Shown here: positions 53,943 to 62,830 of the stretch, piece by piece
Layout of the letters: each line of letters opens with the position of its first letter
How positions within the stretch are numbered: position 1 is the stretch's first letter
Source of the DNA: RECM01 sp047921215
Lineage (GTDB): Bacteria > Bacteroidota > Rhodothermia > Balneolales > Cyclonatronaceae
DNA length: 64,000 nucleotides
Assembly: GCA_047921215.1 (NCBI GenBank)
Contig: JBLRWO010000018.1
Span: 1-64,000 of the forward strand
Direction of reading: 5' to 3'
Made by a program: the position numbers and the translations under genes
The notes under the pieces: generated by a model
Told to the model about the DNA's origin: nothing
The model's input: the letters and a program-made list of their open reading frames with translations, nothing else
The model's database searches: none

Positions 53943-55742
53943 ATGCCACAATCCGGATTTCTGCAGTTTAAACGGCTGCTCAATGAAATGAATCAGGCGG
54001 AACTACCTTCGTCAACTCTCATTAATGACTATCATTTTTATACCGAGCTTGTTCAGAGCGCTACACAGTGTGAGCCCGGATTCTGGTTTATAACCGATAT
54101 TACGTCCTGCGAGAGGAGCAACCGCGACATGTTGCCCTGCGAGGCACAAACCCGCATGAGTGAAAATCCGGACAAAATCCGGTGGGAATGTAAAAAATGC
54201 AGGTTGAGTGGTGTCATCACCCAGTTTGAGGAGAGCCCTTTTGACTCGCGGATCACATCAGGCGATAACCCGTTCTTATCCGGTCCGGATATGAAGGCTT
54301 TGCTGCTTGACTCGGCACTGGTTGAAATCCGGATGCCGGAGAAAACCTACTCCGTACTAAAAGAAGTGCTTGAAACAGGTCAGCCGGACGGGGCCACCGG
54401 GCTTCATAATCTTGCCGAATTTCTGACCAATGAAGTGAGCCTGACCCTCCCTGTTCCGCTTGCAATGATGATCATGAACTCTATGGAGTTGTACCTTAAG
54501 GAATTTGACAAGCACAAAAAAAGTATTGAAAAGCTGTTGAAACTGTTCGAACTGGAAACCATGAAAACGCACATCAATGTGATAGCCGGATATCTCAGAG
54601 GAGAACACACGTTATTTAAAGCTGTACAATTGCTGGGTCTTCAGGACCAGAAAGATATGGATGAACTTGAAGATCTTCGGCAAACACTGGAAGAGCAGGC
54701 AGACGAACAAAATATCAGCCTCAGCGAGGTGATTGAACAGTTTGTAACAAATCAGATCAATGCAATTCCGGACAGGTTCGAGAAGAATATCGGCGGTCTT
54801 AGTTCAATTCAAATAGACTATCTGTGTTCGCAAAACGACTGGATGCACAACATCGGTGGTATCAAAATCAACTATGAGGCTCTCGATCCGGATATCGCGC
54901 GTTCATTTCCATTCATGAAGAACGTACAGGCACTTTATAAACATGTATTGGAATCCGGCGGCAAATTGTCACTTGGCCGCGACGGACGATTCCTTAAGGA
55001 AACGATCCAGTACATGATCGATAACGGGGTATGGCCGGAATATTCAATGGAGTGGCGAAGCAAGCACAGGAGCAATTCCAGTGGCAGTAATTCCCGGGAA
55101 CACCCTGAGAATGAAAACTCAAACAGTGATAGTAAAACCGACAGGCAATCCCTCCGGGCTTCACATTTAACGGAATCGCCTTCAGCCAATCAGATTGATG
55201 ATTTTTTTAGCACCAATTATTATTTCATAGAGCAGCTGGCCAATGTTTTGGTACTCTCCGGACTATTTACCATTAAAAAGAGGAAATTCATTCCTGTTCG
55301 TGCAAAAGCAGATTATCTGATGACCCGGAATGCTCCGAAACTCTATGCACTTATGCTGCAAACCCTGTATCTGGAATACGATATGGTGTCTCGTTTCGGA
55401 GATGATAGCACAGGTGAACTTATCGCTTATATTCAGGACCATGTAACCTATGCACTCTACCAGCTGCACCAAATGAAGGGCAGTACGATGAAGTCTGCAA
55501 AGGCACTAACCGATCAACTTATGCACCCCGGCCTCTTTGAAGTGCTCCAATATGCACCGACACCCGAAGAGTCTAAAATTCAACGGGTTATTCTCGATTA
55601 CCTCTGTTTCAGCGTATATATTGAACCGTTATCGCGCTTCGGTCTGGCAGAGATGAGTGCCGGAGATCCCTCACTCCTCTCTTTTAAATACAAAGCCCGT
55701 AAAACCCCACTCTTCGATTCGCTGATAACATTCGGATTGTGA
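53943..55742 (+). CDS. unrecognised 599-residue protein with a CxxC zinc-ribbon-like motif
   Basis: I do not recognise this protein. It has no signal peptide or membrane helix. Near residue 82 the motif WECKKCRLSG, with CEAQ about 17 residues before, could bind zinc. Residues 190-290 are strongly helical and charged (EDLRQTLEEQADEQNISLSE). A Ser/Asn-rich low-complexity linker (about 375-415) separates two halves, and the C-terminal half (FIEQLANVLVLSGLFTIKKR, LYALMLQTLYLEYDM) is helical. Base composition is lower in GC than its neighbours, and nearby genes include a phage-type Lar-like protein, so recent acquisition is possible. A terminator follows at 55891. Confidence 0.8.
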   Translation: MPQSGFLQFKRLLNEMNQAELPSSTLINDYHFYTELVQSATQCEPGFWFITDITSCERSNRDMLPCEAQTRMSENPDKIRWECKKCRLSGVITQFEESPFDSRITSGDNPFLSGPDMKALLLDSALVEIRMPEKTYSVLKEVLETGQPDGATGLHNLAEFLTNEVSLTLPVPLAMMIMNSMELYLKEFDKHKKSIEKLLKLFELETMKTHINVIAGYLRGEHTLFKAVQLLGLQDQKDMDELEDLRQTLEEQADEQNISLSEVIEQFVTNQINAIPDRFEKNIGGLSSIQIDYLCSQNDWMHNIGGIKINYEALDPDIARSFPFMKNVQALYKHVLESGGKLSLGRDGRFLKETIQYMIDNGVWPEYSMEWRSKHRSNSSGSNSREHPENENSNSDSKTDRQSLRASHLTESPSANQIDDFFSTNYYFIEQLANVLVLSGLFTIKKRKFIPVRAKADYLMTRNAPKLYALMLQTLYLEYDMVSRFGDDSTGELIAYIQDHVTYALYQLHQMKGSTMKSAKALTDQLMHPGLFEVLQYAPTPEESKIQRVILDYLCFSVYIEPLSRFGLAEMSAGDPSLLSFKYKARKTPLFDSLITFGL

Positions 55743-55890
55743 ACCTTACATCGGTTCCAGTTTCGACATGTTTCGACATGTAATGACTCGATGTTGTAAC
55801 GCTTCCAACACTCAGACAAGTAAAAACAACCCTGCATCTAACATAACATGTTTTCCGGTGTTCAGATTAACTTCAGGCAACACCATTACA

Positions 55891-55927
55891 AAAAAACCCC
55901 GGCCGTTGTAAACAGCCGGGGTTTTTT
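55891..55927 (+). terminator. intrinsic terminator
   Basis: AAAAAACCCCGGC and GCCGGGGTTTTTT form a perfect 13-base stem around an 11-base loop, flanked by A and T runs. It serves the 599-residue gene and probably also the convergent lipoprotein gene (stop at 56050). The rest of 55743-56049 holds no gene; a tandem TTTCGACATG pair lies near 55765. Confidence 0.9.
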
Positions 55928-56049
55928 GCTATTCTGTAAATACGTCAAACTGTACAGGCCTGAACAGTAGAACTGATTCGGCATCAGATATGTTGATACG
56001 TTAACCGGTCATTATCCGTCCGTCAAAACGCATCGAATACCTCTCAAAG

Positions 56050-56685
56050 TTACTCCCCGTGGTCCTCTGCCGGCGGACAGAACACATTCGGATTGAAAGG
56101 GGCAAACATACCGTTCGGGTTCGACTCATACAGCCATACGTGCAGGCTGTAATGATCGTCCGGTATCGGCGTTCCACCTACATCGAAAGGATGGTCGCCG
56201 AAGTGCGGGTGATCCTGCCCCTCATCAATCACGATGTACTCGATGCCGACCAGCTTTTTGTTGCCGTTTTTGTCGTAGGCATAGAGCAGGGCTTCGGGTT
56301 CAAGGGGATTGAATACCGGGTCGACCAGATCCATATTCACCCAGTGATAACCCATGGCGCCCAGGCCGGGTACGGCCACGCAGTGGCCTGGTCCGGGATC
56401 CATATAGCCCGCTCGGGCAGCCTGTGTCATTGAGTTGAAACGGGCCGTAGCGGCCTTTACAGCCCTTACAAGCTCAGGATCGGTCTCTTCAAAATGGCCC
56501 GCCATTCCACGGCTGGCAGCCATTGCGCCGCCGTGGTTCGCGATTACATCCTCAGTAAACAGTCCCGCTTCGGCATCAAGCGGCTGATTGTCGGTACATC
56601 CCGTCAGCATTGCAAGCGTAAGTGCGGTTGCAAGCAGCATTACCGGAAAAACGCTCCGGTTTCGAATTAAGATATTACATGACAT
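56050..56685 (-). CDS. lipoprotein of unknown function with conserved His/Cys pattern
   Basis: 211 residues. The lipobox LAMLTGC gives a lipid-anchored Cys near 30. The mature part contains ARAGYMDPGPGHCVAVPGLG, MGYHWVN, EALLYAYDKNGNKKLVGIEY and DHPHFGDHPFDV, with several His and two Cys that could bind metal. I recall similar small secreted proteins in environmental bacteria but know no function. ATG at 56685 is chosen because GGAGG lies ten bases upstream, unusual for this window where most genes lack such a site; the ATG at 56721 would place extra residues before the signal peptide. Confidence 0.78.
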   Translation of the reverse strand: MSCNILIRNRSVFPVMLLATALTLAMLTGCTDNQPLDAEAGLFTEDVIANHGGAMAASRGMAGHFEETDPELVRAVKAATARFNSMTQAARAGYMDPGPGHCVAVPGLGAMGYHWVNMDLVDPVFNPLEPEALLYAYDKNGNKKLVGIEYIVIDEGQDHPHFGDHPFDVGGTPIPDDHYSLHVWLYESNPNGMFAPFNPNVFCPPAEDHGE

Positions 56686-56969
56686 TATTACGTTACCTCC
56701 ATCATTTATTTTAGACATCATTCCCCCGCATGCACTTATGATGATTTGAATGGTACCCCGGGAGACTGATAGTTCGAATTATACGTTATTTAGCTTTTTT
56801 TGAAGCCAGGGGGTATAATTTACACTTAAACTTTTAAGAGGCAAGTTATTACCGATAAAATTAACAGATTCTAATTGCTGTTGATAGCGCAGAAACCGGT
56901 AATTAATCCAATATCTGCATAAATGGGCATGATCATACCGCCTTGCCGGCATACCGAGAATGCTTCCTC

Positions 56970-57206
56970 TCAGATTTTTCCGACACGCCCGTTCCAGCTG
57001 TTAAATGCCACTTCCCTGGCATTGTGGATACCGGTCGATGCGCTGCAGCTGCCACACTGCACCCATGCCGATCCGACCACATCCCACAGTACCGGTTCCC
57101 TCTCGCCGCAGAACGGGCATGGTTTCAGGACCTCTTGTGCAAGGCTGCTTTTATCTTTCATTTCCTGATAGTTCACAACATTTACTTCTTTCAGTGATGT
57201 TCTCAT
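56970..57206 (-). CDS. Lar-like (restriction alleviation) zinc-ribbon protein
   Basis: 78 residues. PCPFCGEREPVLW and WVQCGSCSASTG give two CxxC knuckles, followed by AREVAFNSWNGRVG. This is the pattern of the Lar family (LKPCPFCG ... CxxC ... A..WN.R), first known from prophage Rac as a modulator of type I restriction and common in phages. No restriction system or other phage gene is seen nearby, so it may be an isolated remnant. The start at 57206 lacks a ribosome site; an internal Met at MKDKSSL is possible. The spacers 56686-56969 and 57207-57353 show no further gene. Confidence 0.8.
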   Translation of the reverse strand: MRTSLKEVNVVNYQEMKDKSSLAQEVLKPCPFCGEREPVLWDVVGSAWVQCGSCSASTGIHNAREVAFNSWNGRVGKI

Positions 57207-57353
57207 GTTACTGCTGTTCTATTATTTATAATTATCATCCTCAAGCTGTTAACCCTTCATCAGGCCTGGTGTCTTCCCACCGGAAAATGCAAATGATATT
57301 CCGCCATGTTTAACCATTTTGTGGGTTAAAGCCATAAAACGTTACAAACTCTT

Positions 57354-58616
57354 TCACGCGGTCGATTTGCGGTACCGCCGTACCGACAGCAGGATCATTC
57401 CCGCCGCAAACATGACCAGCACGAGCAGCGGTCCGGCAATGTCGGCGGCCCCGGCGCCTGCCAGCAGCACCCTCCGCATGATGTCGATAAACCAGGCCAC
57501 CGGGTTAAACCAGGTGATCTTCTGCGCCCAGCCGGGCATACTGTCGATGGGGGTGAACAGGCCGCTGAGCAGGATGAACACCACGAAGAAGAACCAGGTG
57601 ATGAACATGGCCTGCTGCTGGGTGTCGGTGATCGTGGAGACCAGCAGTCCCAGGCCCAGGATGCCCATCAGGTAGATGCCGGCCGCCACATAGATCAGGC
57701 CAAGGCTGCCTGTCATCGGCACATCGAACAGCAGCCAGGCCACTACCAGGCCGAAACTGAGCTCGACCAGCCCGAGAATCCAGAACGGCATCAGCTTGCC
57801 GGCAATGAACTGCGACTTGCGCACCGGGGTCACGTTGATCTGCTCCATCGTGCCGATCTCCCGCTCGCGTACGATGTTCATGCCCGACAGGAACCCGCCA
57901 ATCATGGTCACCAGCAGCACGAGGATACCCGGCACCATGTACAGTTTGAAATCAAGCTCCGGATTGTACCAGTGGGAGTATTCGACCGCGATGCGGGGCG
58001 GGCGGTCCACGCCGCCGGATGCCGGTCCGGTTGATGATCCTGCTGACGATCCCGTTACCGACCCATCTGCCAGCCCGGCTGACGATCCGGTTGCCAGTCC
58101 CGCCGGCTGCAGCGATTCGTTAAACTGCCCGATTATGGCCACGGCGTACTGCCAGGCGATACCCGCCGTGTATCCGTCGACCGCATCCAGCACCACCTGA
58201 ACGGGCGCACCCGCTGTGGCCTGGCGCGAAGAACCTGATCCGGTACCCGCCCCCGCCCCTGTTCCGGAACCTGGTCCGGCCCCGGTACGGACCAGGTCGC
58301 GGCCGAACTGCCGCGGGATGTACAGGGCCATCTTGGCTTCATTACGGATGAGGGCATCGGTTGCATCCTGACTGTTCATCGAATAGCCAACAATCCTGAA
58401 ACGACCGGCGGCCCGGAAATGGTCGATCAGCTCCCTTGAGTCCGGGCTTTGATCGTAGTCTACCACGTACAGATCAATGTTGCGGATCTCGAGCGTGGCG
58501 GCGTACGAGAGCAGGATGAGCTGTACGAACGGCATCACGAAAATGATAGGCAGCATCATCCGGTTCCGGAAGATCTGCAGGAATTCTTTCATTACAATGA
58601 TTCTGAGGATGCGCAT
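57354..58616 (-). CDS. ABC-2 type transporter permease (YbhR-like)
   Basis: A 420-residue permease with one N-terminal helix (MMLPIIFVMPFVQLILLSYA), a large periplasmic domain (VDYDQSPDSRELIDHFRAAG) and five C-terminal helices including MVPGILVLLVTMIGGFLSGM, REREIGTMEQINVTPVRKSQ and TWFFFVVFILLSGLFTPIDSMP. The periplasmic domain has two Gly/Ser/Thr-rich low-complexity tracts (near 115-135 and 180-205). AGGAAG precedes the ATG. It is the last gene of a six-gene export operon, 15 bases after the sister permease, and likely forms a heterodimer with it. Confidence 0.92.
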   Translation of the reverse strand: MRILRIIVMKEFLQIFRNRMMLPIIFVMPFVQLILLSYAATLEIRNIDLYVVDYDQSPDSRELIDHFRAAGRFRIVGYSMNSQDATDALIRNEAKMALYIPRQFGRDLVRTGAGPGSGTGAGAGTGSGSSRQATAGAPVQVVLDAVDGYTAGIAWQYAVAIIGQFNESLQPAGLATGSSAGLADGSVTGSSAGSSTGPASGGVDRPPRIAVEYSHWYNPELDFKLYMVPGILVLLVTMIGGFLSGMNIVREREIGTMEQINVTPVRKSQFIAGKLMPFWILGLVELSFGLVVAWLLFDVPMTGSLGLIYVAAGIYLMGILGLGLLVSTITDTQQQAMFITWFFFVVFILLSGLFTPIDSMPGWAQKITWFNPVAWFIDIMRRVLLAGAGAADIAGPLLVLVMFAAGMILLSVRRYRKSTA

Positions 58617-58631
58617 GGTTTCTTCCTGCTG

Positions 58632-59849
58632 TTACTGTAGTCTGATCCTGAATTTTTTGATGCTCAGCATAAGCAGGAACAGGGTCATTCCTGCCAGGAT
58701 GAGGGTTTCCTTCCAGATGTAGGCCATGCCCACGCCCTTCAGCATGATTCCCTTCACGATAATCAAGTACCATTTGGCCGGCACAATATGGCTGAAATAC
58801 TGCAGCGCCTCCGGCATGTTCGATATCGGGAAGATGAACCCGGAGAGGATGATCACCGGAAGCAGCAGCCCCGCCAGGGCGATCATCATGGCCACCTGCT
58901 GGCTGCTGGTAATCGTCGAGATGAGGATGCCCAGCGACAGCGCCGTCACTATAAACAACCCCGACAACGCCATGAACAGCACGAAACTGCCCCGGAACGG
59001 CACATCGAACAACAGCAGGGCGAGTACCAGTACCGTAAGTACATTCACGACCGACAGCAGCAGGTAGGGAGCCACCTTGCCCAGGATGATCTGAACGGGA
59101 TGCAGCGGGGAGGCGAGCAGGATCTCCATCGTACCGGTCTCCTTCTCGCGGGTGATGGTAATGGAGGTCATCAGGGCCGATATCAGCATCAAAATGAAGG
59201 CGATGAGCCCCGGCACGAACATGTTTGCACTGCGGAGCTCGGGATTGAACATCATGCGCACTTCCGGCATCACGCGTCCGGGTTGGGATACAGATGTGCC
59301 GCTTGCAGATGTGCCGCCGGCCAGCTCACCGGCTCCGGTTCCGTATGTGAGGGCCCCTGCGAGCCCGGCAGTGGTGCCTTCGCCTTGCACGTTTATCCCT
59401 GCCGGGGGTTGTAACGACCGCTCGTAGTCCTGAAGAATGGCCATCACGTACCCCTGAAGCAGCTGGGCCATGTTCGGGTCGGACGCATCGGTGATGATCT
59501 GGGCCGATGCCGAGCCGTCGCGGGTAAGGTTTTCCGCAAAACCGGGCTCAAACAGCAGCACCATCCGCACGTGGCCGCGCCGGAATGCCGGCTCTATCTG
59601 GTCGGGGTGCGTAAGACTCGCATTCAGTTGAAAATGACCGGATGAAAGCACCTTTTCAGTGATATCCATCGTCACATGATCATTCGACATGTCGAGCACG
59701 GCGATTCCCGCCTCGGTGAGCTCGTTGCGCAGGGCGTACCCGAACAGGACCAGCTGTATCACCGGCAGGCCGAACAGGATCACAAGTGTGCGCCGGTCGC
59801 GGATGATGTGCCGGAATTCCTTGATGATGAAGCCGAAAAATGATTTCAT
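58632..59849 (-). CDS. ABC-2 type transporter permease (YbhS-like)
   Basis: A 405-residue sister of the downstream permease: N-terminal helix (LVILFGLPVIQLVLFGYAL), periplasmic domain (VLDMSNDHVTMDITEKVLSS) with a Gly/Ala/Ser/Thr-rich insert near 170-195, then five helices including MFVPGLIAFILMLISALMTS, REKETGTMEILLASPLHPVQ and GLLLPVIILSGFIFPISNMP. Its start overlaps the ATPase stop as ATGA. The substrate of this family is often a drug or toxic cation, but it cannot be told here. Confidence 0.92.
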   Translation of the reverse strand: MKSFFGFIIKEFRHIIRDRRTLVILFGLPVIQLVLFGYALRNELTEAGIAVLDMSNDHVTMDITEKVLSSGHFQLNASLTHPDQIEPAFRRGHVRMVLLFEPGFAENLTRDGSASAQIITDASDPNMAQLLQGYVMAILQDYERSLQPPAGINVQGEGTTAGLAGALTYGTGAGELAGGTSASGTSVSQPGRVMPEVRMMFNPELRSANMFVPGLIAFILMLISALMTSITITREKETGTMEILLASPLHPVQIILGKVAPYLLLSVVNVLTVLVLALLLFDVPFRGSFVLFMALSGLFIVTALSLGILISTITSSQQVAMMIALAGLLLPVIILSGFIFPISNMPEALQYFSHIVPAKWYLIIVKGIMLKGVGMAYIWKETLILAGMTLFLLMLSIKKFRIRLQ

Positions 59850-60586
59850 GTTGTTTTCTCCCCTCTTGCCAGTTTCACAAATACCTCATCCATATCGGCC
59901 GACCGGAACTCGCTCTTAAGCGCGGCCGGTGTGTCGAGGGCTGCAATCCGTCCGTCGACCATGATGGAGACGCGGTCGCAGTATTCGGCCTCATCCATAT
60001 AGTGGGTGGTCACGAACAGGGTCGTGCCCCGGTCGGAAGCCTCGTAGATCATGTCCCAGAACTGCCGGCGTGTGATCGGGTCGACCCCGCCCGTGGGCTC
60101 ATCCAGGAAAACGACATCCGGATCGTGCACGATGGCGGTCGAAAAGGCGATCTTCTGCTTCCATCCCAGCGGCAGCGACCCGATCATGCGGTCTTTAACA
60201 TGGATGAGGCCCAGGCGGTCCAGAAGTGACGCAGTTTTGTCAAGGATGGCCTGTTTACCCAGCCCGTAGATGCCGCCGAAAAACCAGATGTTTTCTGCCA
60301 CGGTCAGGTCGTCGTAGAGCGAAAATTTCTGGCTCATATAGCCGATGCGGCGCTTGATCTGCTCCGCCTCGCGGTATACATCGAAACCCGCCACGGTTGC
60401 CTCGCCGGATGTTGGCACCAGCAGGCCGGTGAGCATGCGCATGGCCGTGGTTTTGCCGGCACCGTTCGCCCCGAGGAACCCGAAGATCTCCCCGCGGCCC
60501 ACGTGGAAGCTGATGCTGTCTACCGCTGTAAAATCGCCGAACTTGCGGGTCAGGTCACGGGCTTCTATGATGGATGAGGGGGGCAT
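59846..60586 (-). CDS. ABC transporter ATPase (second of two)
   Basis: A 246-residue nucleotide-binding subunit: Walker A GANGAGKTT, Q-loop YMSQKFSLYDDLT, signature LPLGWKQKIAFS (divergent from LSGGQ), Walker B VVFLDEPTGGVD and H-loop VTTHYMDEAEYCD. ATG at 60586 is preferred to a TTG at 60598. It follows the first ATPase gene after about 200 bases of repeat DNA although the other junctions in this operon are coupled. In YbhF the two ATPase halves are fused; here they are separate genes. Confidence 0.92.
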   Translation of the reverse strand: MPPSSIIEARDLTRKFGDFTAVDSISFHVGRGEIFGFLGANGAGKTTAMRMLTGLLVPTSGEATVAGFDVYREAEQIKRRIGYMSQKFSLYDDLTVAENIWFFGGIYGLGKQAILDKTASLLDRLGLIHVKDRMIGSLPLGWKQKIAFSTAIVHDPDVVFLDEPTGGVDPITRRQFWDMIYEASDRGTTLFVTTHYMDEAEYCDRVSIMVDGRIAALDTPAALKSEFRSADMDEVFVKLARGEKTT

Positions 60587-60598
60587 ATGGTTATACAA

Positions 60599-60789
60599 TC
60601 TGGATGTCTACAACTGCGGTGCTGTTGGGATGCTTTGAATCAGGGAACAGATGAACATGTGAACAATTGAACTGCGAAGTGTTTTGGGAAGATGGCACTG
60701 GCAGGATGAGATTGAGGTTGAGGTTGAGGTTGAGGTTGAGGTTGAGGTTGAGATTGAGGTTAACATTAGTGCTAAGATTGGGGATATTT
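60599..60789. repeat. dispersed repeat copy B plus GTTGAG microsatellite within the ABC operon
   Basis: 60617-60685 is copy B of the dispersed repeat (see 24002-24070). It is followed by a hexamer tract at 60711-60758, eight units of RTTGAG (six exact GTTGAG). The whole spacer separates two genes that in related operons are adjacent or fused. Confidence 0.88.
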
Positions 60790-61716
60790 TCATTTTGCCT
60801 CCTCCTTTTGTTGCATGAGTGACATGAAGGTGTCTTCCACGCCGGGGTCGATGCGTTTTACATCCACATCGGTGAAACCCTCGTCGATCAGCTGGGTATC
60901 GAGCTGTTCGGGGGTGCGGGAATCGCGGCGGTCGGTGTAGTGGATGTATTCGCCGAAGGTATGGGCCGAAACGGACGATTCAAGGCTGCGGAGATGCTGC
61001 AGCAGTTTGTATTTTTCGCGGGCACGGACGGCCAGCAGGGGACGGCCGAACATACGACCGATGCCTTCGGGGGTGTCGATGGCCAGGAAACGTCCCTCCT
61101 GCATCAGGGCTACGCGGTCGCAGCGCAACGCCTCGTCCATATAGGGCGTGGATACAATGATGGTGAGGCCGCCCTCTTTGAGACGGCGGAGCATATCCCA
61201 GAATTCGCGCCGGGAGACGGCATCCACCCCGGTGGTCGGCTCGTCGAGGAACAGGATATCCGGCTTGTGGATGAGGGCACAGCTCAGGGCCAGCTTCTGC
61301 TTCATGCCGCCGGATAGGGCGCCAGCCCGGCGTTTTTTGAACGGTTCGATCTGCACATAGATGTCGCGGATCAGGTCGTAGTTCTCTTCGACGGTGGTGC
61401 CGAAGATGGTGGCAAAAAACTCCAGGTTCTCCTCCACCGACAGATCCTGGTACAGCGAAAAACGTCCCGGCATGTAACCGAAGCGGCGCCTGAGGGCGCG
61501 GTATTCGCGGACCGTATCCAGCCCCAGCACCATTGCGCTGCCCGAGTCGGGAAGCAGAAGCGTGGTCAGAATCCGGAACAGGGTGGTTTTCCCCGCACCG
61601 TCGGGCCCGATGAGCCCGAACAGCTCGCCATTGCCCACCTGCAGGCTCACATCCCTGAGCGCAGGTTGCTTACCGTAGCTTTTCGAAAGGTTTTCTATGT
61701 TGATGATGGTGTTCAT
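60790..61716 (-). CDS. ABC transporter ATPase (first of two)
   Basis: A 308-residue nucleotide-binding subunit: Walker A GPDGAGKTT, Q-loop YMPGRFSLYQDLS, signature LSGGMKQKLALS, Walker B ILFLDEPTTGVD and switch VSTPYMDEALRCD, where the usual His of the H-loop is Pro. A C-terminal 70-residue extension (LLAVRAREKYKLLQHLRSLE) ends the protein. The start overlaps the upstream stop as ATGA. The replaced H-loop His suggests this half may be a degenerate ATP site paired with the more complete second ATPase. Confidence 0.92.
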   Translation of the reverse strand: MNTIINIENLSKSYGKQPALRDVSLQVGNGELFGLIGPDGAGKTTLFRILTTLLLPDSGSAMVLGLDTVREYRALRRRFGYMPGRFSLYQDLSVEENLEFFATIFGTTVEENYDLIRDIYVQIEPFKKRRAGALSGGMKQKLALSCALIHKPDILFLDEPTTGVDAVSRREFWDMLRRLKEGGLTIIVSTPYMDEALRCDRVALMQEGRFLAIDTPEGIGRMFGRPLLAVRAREKYKLLQHLRSLESSVSAHTFGEYIHYTDRRDSRTPEQLDTQLIDEGFTDVDVKRIDPGVEDTFMSLMQQKEEAK

Positions 61717-62633
61717 GTTCTTCCTACGTCATGCCGGGGGTTAAATACCACTTCGCCGGGCATGCCGATTTTGATCTGGCCATCAGGGTTGGGAACACGG
61801 ATTTTTACGGCATATACCAGGTTCACGCGCTCTTCGCGGGTCTGGATGATGCGCGGAGTGAATTCGGCCTTGTCGCTGATCCAGCTCACTTCGCCCGGCA
61901 GTTCCTGCAGGCTGCCGTCGGATCCGTCGATGAGTACCCGCACCGGGGCACCGATATTCACATCCGGAAGCTGGCTGCCGCCTACGAAAACCCGCAGGTA
62001 CATCGTTTCGAGGTCGGCAATGCGGTAAAGCGGACGTCCCGCGGCCACCAGCTCATACTCCTCGGCGTACCTCGCCAATACCGTGCCTGCCACCGGGTTC
62101 ATAATCACTGATCTGGAAATCCGGTCTTTGGTCAGGGCAATGCGGGCGTCGATCGATTCCATCTCGGCATTCACACTGGCGCGCTGCGCGTTGACCGACT
62201 CGAGCTGCCGTTCCAGGATCCGGATCTGCCCCGAAATATCGTCGTACTGTTTCTGCGTGGCGGCATTGCCGGCCAGCATCCGCTCCGTACGCTCCAGTTC
62301 TCGGTTCGCCACTGCGATCTGTTCACGGTATACCGCCTCCTGCGCGCGGATCGTCATCAGCCGTGACCGTATCGCCTCGCGCTGTGCAAGCAGCTGCAAC
62401 CGCTCCAGGTGGGCCTGAGTAGTATCGATCTGTGCGGCAGTCTGCCCCGCTTCGAGCTTTTCACCTTCCATTACACCGAAATACAACAGCCGGCCGCTGA
62501 CCTCCGGTGTAATGTTGATCTCGGTGGCCTCAAAGGTGCCATATCCGTCGGAGACGGCATCACTATCCCCGCAACCGGCCAGGGAAAACGTGATGAGGAT
62601 GATGAGAATGGGTATTACGGCGGTCGTTTTCAT
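61713..62633 (-). CDS. HlyD/YbhG-family membrane fusion lipoprotein
   Basis: The periplasmic adaptor of the ABC exporter, 306 residues from ATG 62633. The signal peptide IPILIILITFSLAGC ends in a lipobox; then YGTFEATEINITPEVSGRLL, a long coiled-coil hairpin (about 65-175, LQLLAQREAIRSRLMTIRAQ) and the barrel (AGTVLARYAEEYELVAAGRP, RVNLVYAVKIRVPNPDGQIK). The reading frame is open up to an ATG at 62834 that overlaps the upstream TolC stop as ATGA; using it would add 67 basic residues before the signal peptide. I favour the internal start, but coupling makes the longer one possible. Confidence 0.88.
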   Translation of the reverse strand: MKTTAVIPILIILITFSLAGCGDSDAVSDGYGTFEATEINITPEVSGRLLYFGVMEGEKLEAGQTAAQIDTTQAHLERLQLLAQREAIRSRLMTIRAQEAVYREQIAVANRELERTERMLAGNAATQKQYDDISGQIRILERQLESVNAQRASVNAEMESIDARIALTKDRISRSVIMNPVAGTVLARYAEEYELVAAGRPLYRIADLETMYLRVFVGGSQLPDVNIGAPVRVLIDGSDGSLQELPGEVSWISDKAEFTPRIIQTREERVNLVYAVKIRVPNPDGQIKIGMPGEVVFNPRHDVGRT

Positions 62634-62830
62634 AGTGGAGTGCTTCTGATGGTTACGGTATATCCTGCATGACTGCCCGTTGGTGGTTTCCGCTTTCACG
62701 GATTTTTGCCTGATGGTGTTTTTCAACGGTTTTTTTATGGTTGTTTTCCGTGTTTCGTTCATGAAGTCATCCCCCTGTCTGCTTTTGGCTGCATGATCCT
62801 GTTTGTTCATGGCTGTTTTCCTCACAATCT

